DNA from: Paucisalibacillus globulus DSM 18846
Lineage (GTDB): Bacteria > Bacillota > Bacilli > Bacillales > Amphibacillaceae
NCBI RefSeq assembly: GCF_000482485.1
Contig: NZ_AXVK01000030.1
Coordinates: 1-64,000 of the forward strand
Reading direction: 5' to 3'
Length of the DNA stretch: 64,000 nt
Shown: positions 57,978 through 64,000 of the stretch, in pieces
Layout of the letters: the number at the start of each line of letters is the position of its first letter
Position numbering within the stretch: position 1 is the stretch's first letter
Program-made: the position numbers and the translations under genes
The notes under the pieces: model-generated
Database searches by the model: none
What the model was told of the DNA's origin: nothing
Seen by the model: the letters and a program-made list of their open reading frames with translations, nothing else

Positions 57978-58425
57978 TTTGGTTATTCTCCAAATAATCT
58001 TTCAAACGATTACATAGATCAATTACATCGTTGTTATCACCCATCAGCGCATTTTTCCAATCATAAACAGCCATTGGTCCCCAGTATTCTTCTGGAGTAT
58101 TCGGATAACGAGCTACTAGGTGCATGTGCAAATGTGGAACTGAATTTCCTGAAACAAGGGAATAGACATGTTCTGCCCCTTCAGAATCTATTAAGGCTTT
58201 ACTAACTTGAGCCATCATGACTCCAAATGCTTTTGCTTCTTCTTCTGTCATATCACCGAGGGTTGGCGCATGCCTTTTCAAATCAATCATCACATGACCT
58301 AGATAGTTTGGCATTCCATTCTTATCAATATGTCCAACGTACACATAATCATCTTCATAGATTGTTACTCCTGAAGTCTCTATAGCTCCAGCATGTTTAT
58401 TACAAATGAAACAATCGTTCCCCAT
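57964..58425 (-). CDS. HIT-family hydrolase
   Basis: The 153-residue protein is a HIT (histidine triad) enzyme: CFICNKHAGAI, VYVGHIDKNGMPNYLGHVMIDLKRHAPTLGDM and the triad HLHMHLVARYP (H-x-H-x-H). Such enzymes hydrolyse nucleotide phosphoramidates or adenylylated metabolites. The two N-terminal Cys may bind zinc. ATG 58425 follows GGAGGGGATTAC. It overlaps the PP2C gene by 14 bases. Confidence 0.9.
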   Translation of the reverse strand: MGNDCFICNKHAGAIETSGVTIYEDDYVYVGHIDKNGMPNYLGHVMIDLKRHAPTLGDMTEEEAKAFGVMMAQVSKALIDSEGAEHVYSLVSGNSVPHLHMHLVARYPNTPEEYWGPMAVYDWKNALMGDNNDVIDLCNRLKDYLENNQNGKC

Positions 58426-58543
58426 GTAATCCCCTCCCATATCCTCTCATCCTTAAAAAGATAAATTATGAAAATTATATAGCATTAAGTAAATGTAGGG
58501 AAGACTTTCATGAAATATTTCGAATAATAACAAAGAAAGATTA

Positions 58544-58990
58544 TTAATGTATTAACGACGCTCTCAAATCGTTAACATCGTGCTCTAAATAACTTTTAAG
58601 GCAAGATAACATATACACCCATCCTTCTTTTTGTCCTAGCATCTTGCTTATGACTTCAGGGTCTTCCTCTTTTAGACCTGACTCATTAATTTCAATGATT
58701 GTACTTTTTTCGTCAGATCCTTCTAGACTGATTGTTACAACTGTTTCTTTATCTTTTTCTCCCCAAGAAAATACTATTTTCCTATTTTCTAGAACTTCTA
58801 ACACATTTATTGCACCTTCTGCCCCATATTCCTCATATCTCAATACAATTTTCTTTCCAGCTTCCCATCTTTCCGAACTAGAAGAAAACCAGTAATTCCC
58901 AATTTTAACTGGGTCAATTAAAGCTTCAAAAACAGTTTTAGCAGATTGGTTTATTTTCATTTTTGTAGTTATTTGAGTATCCATAACCAT
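58544..58990 (-). CDS. SRPBCC/AHSA1-type protein
   Basis: The 148-residue protein matches the activator of Hsp90 ATPase homologue 1-like SRPBCC group: KINQSAKTVFEALIDPVKIGNYWFSSSSERWEAGKKIVLRYEE, VVTISLEGSDEKSTIIEINESGL, GWVYMLSCLKSYLEHD. It is a small ligand-binding fold in the cytosol; function not determined. ATG 58990 or 58984 both fit the weak AAGGTG site. Confidence 0.82.
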   Translation of the reverse strand: MVMDTQITTKMKINQSAKTVFEALIDPVKIGNYWFSSSSERWEAGKKIVLRYEEYGAEGAINVLEVLENRKIVFSWGEKDKETVVTISLEGSDEKSTIIEINESGLKEEDPEVISKMLGQKEGWVYMLSCLKSYLEHDVNDLRASLIH

Positions 58991-59209
58991 ATCAACACCT
59001 TATCTTTTTTCCTCATTCTATACTATAACTACCTTTTGGGAAATTACTATCAATAGTTGTTCGAGAATAATCTCTATAACCCTCTCCCTTGGATCTGAAT
59101 CCTTCATTGAGATCACTCGAAATACAGACATAAACATTTCATAATCCCAATATAATGTACTTAGCCCATACATAGGGAGTTAAGCCTAATTAGTTAGGAG
59201 GAGAACTAT

Positions 59210-60367
59210 GTGTTTTGTACAAATTGTGGAAATAAGTTAATTAGTGAGAGCAGATTTTGTTCCTCCTGCGGTAATCTGATTATCACACAGAAAGAAAATA
59301 CGAAAGTGCAACTAGCTACTGAAGATGCACCGGAACAATCTACTACTGAGGAAAAACAAACTACTACCAAAAACATTCAAGAACAAATGAAGGGAACTTT
59401 TCTAAATGCGACTGGAAAAATAAATGCCATGTTAGGTGAACAAGGTAATTTTGATTTGAACTTACGGGATGTTTTTTCGGCTGTCTTTAAAAAACATACA
59501 AAGGAAGAAGGAGAAACACTTTTTATAACGGGTACCAAGCAAACCACACCCAAAAAACATGAAATATCAACTTCTTGGCCAAAGCCATGGCTTTTTTCCC
59601 GCGTATTATTATTTTTTGTAATTACCTATGTTCTCCTTTATATATCCACTTTTTCCTTTCAAAATATTAATGCACTGCCCGGTCTGATTATTATTGGTTC
59701 ATTTGCTGTTCCCGTTTCTTTATTAATCTTCTTTTGGGAAACAAATGCACCCCGGAATATTAGTTTTTATGAAATAGCAAAAATGCTACTTATTGGCGGG
59801 GCTGGCTCATAAGTAGTAACATTATTTCTTTTTTCATTTCTACCAGTCTATGAACTAGATTTTTTTGGAGCTATTATTGTTGGAGTAGTAGAGGAAGTTG
59901 GAAAACTAGTAATCATTATATATTTTATTAAACAATTAAATTCAAAGTTTATTTTAAATGGATTGTTAATCGGGGCAGCAGTTGGTGCAGGCTTTGCAGC
60001 GTTTGAATCGGCGGGTTATGCCCTTCGTTTTGGCCTTATGTATGGTGATGCGTTAATGTTGGAAGTGATTTTCAAAAGAGCATGGATAGCTATTGGAACT
60101 CATTCCATCTGGGCAGCAATTGCAGGGGCTGCATTAGTTTATGTAAAAGGAAATGCCCCACTTCAGTCCAATCATTGTTATGATAAAAAGTTCCTCAAGC
60201 TATTTGCTGTCCCAGTCGTTTTACATGCAATTTGGGATATGCCATTATACTTTCTTCATAAATTTAATATACTGTTTATCATTCTAATTGTAATTGGATG
60301 GGTATTTATTTTCACACTAATTAATGCTGGGCTTAAACAGATTGTCCGAATAAATATGAGAGAATAG
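59210..60367 (+). pseudogene. Zinc-ribbon/PrsW-like membrane protease gene with an in-frame stop
   Basis: GTG 59210, behind GGAGGAGAACTAT, starts a zinc-ribbon FCTNCGNKLISESRFCSSCGN, a polar linker with many Thr and Gln, and membrane helices. At codon 201 (59810-59812) the frame meets TAA after GGAGS, then continues open to 60367 as VVTLFLFSFLPVYELDFFGAIIVGVVEEVGKLVIIIY...GLLIGAAVGAGFAAFESAGYALRFGLM...GTHSIWAAIAGAALVYVK, which carries the PrsW protease marks (EEVGK, FES, HSIWAA). So a 385-codon gene is cut by one stop; without readthrough the protease half is lost. PrsW cleaves anti-sigma factors in B. subtilis. Confidence 0.8.
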
Positions 60368-60371
60368 TTTG

Positions 60372-60433
60372 TTTTGTGGTGCCTGTTGTTTTGTGGTGCC
60401 TGTCACTCCCCGGATTTTGTCATTATTTGTCGA
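60372..60433 (+). repeat. GGTGCCTGTCAC repeat, copy 3 with partial duplication
   Basis: GGTGCCTGT occurs at 60378 and again at 60395, the second followed by CACTCCCCGGATTTTGTC and TTTGTCGA. The GTTTTGTGGTGCCTGT stretch is duplicated in tandem. Confidence 0.7.
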
Positions 60434-60530
60434 TTATATAAGTCTTTCAATTACAATCTATTAGTCAATTTGCAATCGAAACATTATTCTATGGTACTAT
60501 TAAACAAATAAAACTGTAGGGGGAATTTAC

Positions 60531-60971
60531 ATGATAGCATCTATTACACTATGGGAAGCTTATTTGATCGAGTCTTTACGCTCAAGAGGAATGGATAATG
60601 CTACATTACTTAACTGTATTGAAAAAAATGATATTAAAACACTAAACGACTTTGATGATGCCTTTGATCATACAGATTTAATACTAAACAATAACACCGA
60701 CGCAATTAAATTAGCAATTAACTACAATTATAAGGTTAAATTTATCACGATTAACGGAGTAAAGAATTTAATGGGAATGAAGTTCGATCTCGTTGCAGGA
60801 AGAGACTTTCAAATGGATGAGACCAAATTCTACAATGTTCCATTAACCAATGAACAAATGAAAACTTTAGACACCATGATTTCCCCACTATGGAAGATGG
60901 TGAATGTCTTACCAGAAGATGTTAAAGTTAAAGTTGATATTATTCACTCGGCTGAAGTCGTACATTCTTAG
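60531..60971 (+). CDS. Hypothetical protein
   Basis: The 146-residue soluble protein begins IASITLWEAYLIESLRSRGMDNATLLNCIEKNDIKTLND and has a mixed alpha/beta pattern with DFDDAFDHTDLILNN in the middle. No membrane helix, signal or motif is seen. ATG 60531 follows AGGGGGAATTTAC. It stands alone with its own terminator. Confidence 0.65.
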   Translation: MIASITLWEAYLIESLRSRGMDNATLLNCIEKNDIKTLNDFDDAFDHTDLILNNNTDAIKLAINYNYKVKFITINGVKNLMGMKFDLVAGRDFQMDETKFYNVPLTNEQMKTLDTMISPLWKMVNVLPEDVKVKVDIIHSAEVVHS

Positions 60972-61007
60972 TTAATAGATTGTTATCACTACTTTAAAAG
61001 TATCCAT

Positions 61008-61043
61008 AAAATCCACTTCAGTCTAATTTACTGAAGTGGATTT
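61008..61043 (+). terminator. Intrinsic terminator
   Basis: AAATCCACTTCAG and CTGAAGTGGATTT form a perfect 13-bp stem with a 9-nt loop, followed by GTTATTAT. Confidence 0.75.
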
Positions 61044-61084
61044 GTTATTATCCATACTTTTCAGATGAACAACAGTAATTGACC

Positions 61085-61125
61085 ATTCGACAAATTCCGA
61101 GTTATTTCGGGAAGTGACAGGCACC
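61085..61125 (-). repeat. GGTGCCTGTCAC repeat, copy 4 (inverted)
   Basis: ATTCGACAAATTCCGAG...TTCGGGAAGTGACAGGCACC is the reverse complement of the other copies. It ends directly where an orphan coding fragment begins (61127). Confidence 0.75.
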
Positions 61126-61126
61126 T

Positions 61127-61219
61127 TGCCTTGGCTGTAAGCATGCTGCCTTTCATGAATGTGAACATCTAGCTAAAGAAGTTGACTACCAGAATGAACC
61201 ATTCGTTTCACCAAGATGA
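61127..61219 (+). pseudogene. Cys/His-rich C-terminal remnant of an unknown gene
   Basis: Right after the inverted repeat an open stretch encodes CLGCKHAAFHECEHLAKEVD and ends VSPR, TGA at 61217-61219, followed by a good terminator. The CxxC, H, C, H spacing suggests the end of a metal-binding protein. There is no start codon; the upstream part was probably lost together with arrival of the repeat. The family is not recognised. Confidence 0.45.
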
Positions 61220-61222
61220 TTA

Positions 61223-61252
61223 GAGGGAGATCTTTCCTCTCCCTCCTTTTTC
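61223..61252 (+). terminator. Terminator after the Cys/His-rich remnant
   Basis: GAGGGAGA and TCTCCCTC form an 8-bp stem with a 7-nt loop, followed by CTTTTTCT on the plus strand. It seems to be the original terminator of the lost gene. Confidence 0.75.
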
Positions 61253-61254
61253 TA

Positions 61255-61599
61255 TCATTCCTCATTGACTTGTAGTCTGATAAGGTGTTCTACTTTCTCA
61301 TTATCTTTATTTTTCACTAACAATATCCATTCTCCACTCGTTGGTAGCGATGCTTCTCCTGAGTAGGTTCCATCACCATTGTCAGTAAAAGGGACATCGA
61401 TTACTTCACTGTCCTCCAAATCAATTTCTCCACTCAATGTTAGCCCAGTAACAACTTCTTCATTATCTTCAGCGGCTAAAACAATTTCTGTTACCTCTCC
61501 ATCTTTATAAGTCGGATTATTTTCAACCGTAAAAGTTAAGTCACTGCCTCCACAACCCGCTAGGAATACTAATACTAGGATTATTATTATTTTCTTCAT
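61255..61599 (-). CDS. Putative lipoprotein (FixH/YtkA-like)
   Basis: The 114-residue protein has a short signal peptide with lipobox VFLAGC (Cys16) and a beta-rich mature part (LTFTVENNPTYKDGEVTEIVLAAED, VPFTDNGDGTYSGEASLPTSGEWILLVKNKD) with the GTYSG..LP..G.W pattern of FixH/YtkA-like immunoglobulin-fold domains. It should be anchored at the cell surface. ATG 61599 follows GGAGGGTATAACAG. Confidence 0.75.
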   Translation of the reverse strand: MKKIIIILVLVFLAGCGGSDLTFTVENNPTYKDGEVTEIVLAAEDNEEVVTGLTLSGEIDLEDSEVIDVPFTDNGDGTYSGEASLPTSGEWILLVKNKDNEKVEHLIRLQVNEE

Positions 61600-61699
61600 C
61601 TGTTATACCCTCCATTTTTTCTAAGAAACAACATGACGATGTATTTATGCTTTATTTACATTTTACACCCTGGAGTGACATGCTTAACATTAGCAGAGT

Positions 61700-61890
61700 A
61701 AGTTTCACTTTATTGTCATAAAGGTATGTCCGTGAACCTTTTCTTTGAAACCACATCTGAAACGCTAGAATGCAACAATAAAGTGAAACTTCAATCAGTG
61801 GGTGTTTTTGTACTTCCCCCACTTATAATTCTTGAATTTCACTCGAATTCCTCTCTTTTAGGGTCTTACAGCCAGTTAACCTGCGATAAA
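61700..61890. repeat. Structured dispersed repeat, short copy, with added inverted end
   Basis: 61778-61890 repeats 458-620 with 50 bp missing between two CCCCCACT blocks. In addition AAGTTTCACTTTATTG (61700-61715) and CAATAAAGTGAAACTT (61776-61791) form a perfect 16-bp inverted repeat that includes the left edge of the copy. This covers most of the 339-bp gap between the lipoprotein and the amidohydrolase genes. No coding potential is seen. Confidence 0.7.
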
Positions 61891-61938
61891 CCCTGCACTT
61901 ATTTAGTTTAATAACTGCGGGGCTTGGTAAATTCTTTG

Positions 61939-63273
61939 TTAGCTCACTTCAACCGTTTCCCATTCTTTCATAAATTGTTCTATCTGCTCATGGATATACG
62001 CATCACTTGGAACATGACTTAATATTTCCTCCTGGCTATATACCTTACCACCCTTCACAATAGTATGGATATCTTGAGTATGTTTAATATTTTCTAATGG
62101 ATTCTCATTTAAAATAACGAAATCAGCAATGTTTCCCTCTTTAATAACTCCAATATTATTCAGATGAATGGACTTCGCTGCATTGACGGTTGCTGCTTGT
62201 AAAGCTTGCATTTCTGTAAAGCCAATTTCTACAAATATTTCTAGTTCTCGATGTAAAGCCATCCCTGGGTACGTATAAAGCAATGCTGGCGTATCCGTTC
62301 CAGCAACCACGGTCCCTCCTATGTCAAAGTAAGTCTTTGCAATAGCTTTAGTAAGATTATTTATAATAACAGTCCTTCCTTTAATAGCCTTTTCCAGTTT
62401 CTCTTGCTGTTTCCATTGCTCCACAAGATTCGTAAGGTTTCCAATAGCCTCTATCACTTTATTATCCGGTGACCATATAGTAGGAAAACTCATCCCCTGA
62501 TCGAATAAAACCATTGTTGGGCAAAGTTTAACATTATATTCTAGCATTTTTTCACAAAGTTCTTTAATTTTTTTTTGGTCTGGTTTTTCCCAATTTATAT
62601 GACCCCACTCTTCTTGGTCTACTAGTGGACTCCAACCTTTATATAGCTCTTGCGCAAATCCAGATGCATGTTCAAACCAAGTAACTCCTGCTTTAGCAGC
62701 ATCTAATGCAGTTAGTTCTTTTGAATTTATTAAATCAATGGACAATTCCAAGCCATATTTCTTTGCTTCATCAATTGAAGCTTCCATAACCTCTCTTTTA
62801 ATCCATCCATATAATTTAATAAATTTCGCCCCAACTTCCACTTGTCTACGAACTTCTTTTCTAGCTTCTTCTGGATTATCTGTTACTAAATTGCCGTAGC
62901 TTGTCTCTCCCCATTGTCCAGGTGTTCCGTCAATCATTCTGTCAGCGGTATATACCCTAGGTGTCGGTGCATTATCTGGTTTCTGAATTAAACTTTTTAA
63001 TGCCAACACATTCCCTGCCGTGTTTCGAACTGTCGTAACCCCAGATGCTACGAAATGTGGTGCATAGCCCTCATTAATATGACAATGCATATCGATTAAG
63101 CCCGGGATAATATATTTTCCTTCTGCATCGATTGTTTCTATTCCCTCTAGCAAAACTTCATCCTGTTTTATCATTCTTTTAATCTTATTTCCTTCTACTT
63201 CAATTGCTCCTACAAAAGATACTTCATTCTCCACATCGATAATTGTTCCATTTTTAATTAATAATTTTTTCAT
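61939..63273 (-). CDS. Amidohydrolase-family protein
   Basis: The 444-residue protein has the amidohydrolase TIM-barrel marks: YIIPGLIDMHCHINEGYAPHFV (H-x-H metal site), KFIKLYGW (Lys in place of a carboxylated Lys), VTWFEHASGFAQ (His), and VVAGTDTPALLY (Asp at the end of strand 8), with the composite beta-domain at both ends (GNIADFVILNENPLENI). It resembles imidazolonepropionase/dipeptidase-like amidohydrolases of unknown substrate. ATG 63273 follows AAGGGGGAAAAGAAA. Confidence 0.88.
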   Translation of the reverse strand: MKKLLIKNGTIIDVENEVSFVGAIEVEGNKIKRMIKQDEVLLEGIETIDAEGKYIIPGLIDMHCHINEGYAPHFVASGVTTVRNTAGNVLALKSLIQKPDNAPTPRVYTADRMIDGTPGQWGETSYGNLVTDNPEEARKEVRRQVEVGAKFIKLYGWIKREVMEASIDEAKKYGLELSIDLINSKELTALDAAKAGVTWFEHASGFAQELYKGWSPLVDQEEWGHINWEKPDQKKIKELCEKMLEYNVKLCPTMVLFDQGMSFPTIWSPDNKVIEAIGNLTNLVEQWKQQEKLEKAIKGRTVIINNLTKAIAKTYFDIGGTVVAGTDTPALLYTYPGMALHRELEIFVEIGFTEMQALQAATVNAAKSIHLNNIGVIKEGNIADFVILNENPLENIKHTQDIHTIVKGGKVYSQEEILSHVPSDAYIHEQIEQFMKEWETVEVS

Positions 63274-63395
63274 TTTCTTTTCCCCCTTAACGTAGTTTAA
63301 CTGTATTTTTATTCTAATTTTATTGTATATTGATTAAAACGATTGCTTTTAAAAATTGTCATATAGTGGAATTTAATATTTCTGGGGGAATAAAA

Positions 63396-64000
63396 ATGAT
63401 GGTAGAGTATGGTAAAACGCTAAGGATGATACGAAAATAAAAAGGGATAACCTTAAAAGTATTAGCAGATGGTGTCTGTTCTGTTTCTTTTCTATCGAAG
63501 TTTGAACGAGGTGATTCGGATATAACACTTGGTCTGATGACAAGACTACTTGAAAACTTAATGATGAACTTTGATGAATTCTTATATATACATAACGACT
63601 TTCACCACGACAAACTGGACAATTTTTTTCAAACTGCCAGGAATGCCTATTTAAATAGAGATGTGAGACAACTTAAGCAATTAAAAAATAGTCAACTAAA
63701 AAAGTGGAAGCAATATAGCGTGGAAACTTATCATTATAATGCTTTATTCATTAAAGTATTTGAAAGTATTGTAGATCATAAATATATTGACGAAGGAGTA
63801 CAAGAAAATGATATTCGACTCCTTTCCGAATATTTATTTCGGGTTGAGGTATGGGGATATTATGAATTAAAGCTTTATAATGGAACGCTACTATTACTTC
63901 CACCAGATATGGTTATCCTGCTTTCTAGAACCGCATATGAGAAAAGTAGTCGTTTTAGGGATTATAAACGAGTAAATGATGAAATCACCGCTGTTCTCTT
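63396..64000 (+). pseudogene. Rgg/HTH-type regulator gene with an in-frame stop at codon 15 (cut by window end)
   Basis: ATG 63396, behind GGGGGAATAAAA, reads MVEYGKTLRMIRK, then TAA at 63438-63440, then KGITLKVLADGVCSVSFLSKFERGDSDITLG and on without a break to the window end (about 185 codons seen). The Cro/CI helix-turn-helix plus helical repeat region match Rgg/GadR/MutR regulators (RK-Q-KG expected at the stop, so CAA to TAA is one transition). The stop removes the HTH from the rest. Confidence 0.75.

Noticed and set aside
1-64000. rRNA, tRNA or prophage genes
   Set aside because: No tRNA-like cloverleaf with TTCGA arms, no rRNA-like GC-rich conserved block and no phage structural or integrase gene was seen.

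Overview
The window reads as a low-GC, spore-forming member of the Bacillaceae. The closest flavour is the Oceanobacillus/Virgibacillus/Ornithinibacillus group. Evidence: AT-rich sequence with strong AGGAGG-type ribosome sites and frequent TTG/GTG starts, a germination hydrolase (cwlJ), a complete liaI-H-F-S-R envelope-stress locus, ydbS/ydbT, bceAB-type ABC genes and Bacillus-type dispersed repeats. The genus is inferred from gene content only. No rRNA, tRNA, prophage or CRISPR array was found.

Layout. 0-0.6 kb: 3' end of an ISL3-type transposase and a structured repeat that recurs at 61.8 kb. 0.8-6.1 kb: small regulatory and metabolic genes (TetR, DsbA-like thioredoxin-fold protein, PaiB-type FMN protein, DMT exporter, GNAT), with an RDD gene broken by one stop. 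6.2-23 kb: a long, mostly minus-strand run of small membrane, GNAT, Nudix, DinB, SRPBCC and lipoprotein genes. It is interrupted by a nested palindromic repeat at 16.3-16.8 kb and cwlJ, and includes a PIN/RHH toxin-antitoxin pair and ydbS-ydbT behind a sigma-W-like promoter. 23-26 kb: lipoprotein, DUF4870 protein and an MFS drug exporter preceded by a tiny leader peptide and an intrinsic terminator.

26-33 kb is a redox and sulfur block. A membrane protein, ccdA, a TlpA/ResA-like thioredoxin and a two-component pair form one operon. Next to it lies a persulfide-type regulon: CstR-like repressor with Cys31/Cys60, two rhodaneses and a CoA-disulfide reductase-rhodanese fusion, with four operator-like sites. 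33-38 kb: TetR/SDR pair, glutaredoxin-like protein, ATPase, HpaB-type monooxygenase and a phosphoesterase. 38.4-42.1 kb: lia operon. 42.3-42.7 kb: eight tandem 52-bp hairpin-forming repeats. 43-49 kb: CtaG-like protein, phosphoesterase, LprI-like lipoprotein, BceAB-type ABC transporter and a FusB-type EF-G-binding protein. 49-52.5 kb: arginase-family protein, HTH/membrane pair and NAD(P)-binding protein.

52.6-55.6 kb holds the most coherent regulatory find. A stand-alone HMA metallochaperone, a Dps and a P1B-type ATPase with an unusual CPG motif each have their own promoter. Each promoter carries the same 16-bp FNR-like dyad exactly 21 nt upstream of a -10 box, so the dyad is centred near -41.5. 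55.6-64 kb: PadR/membrane pair, PP2C/HIT operon, PrsW-like protease gene with a stop, lipoprotein, amidohydrolase and an Rgg-type regulator with a stop.

A second theme is gene decay. Four genes (RDD, PH-like, PrsW-like, Rgg-like) are intact except for one in-frame stop, one oxidoreductase has a frameshift and two genes survive as remnants. Whether this is real pseudogenisation, sequence error or recoding cannot be settled from the sequence alone.
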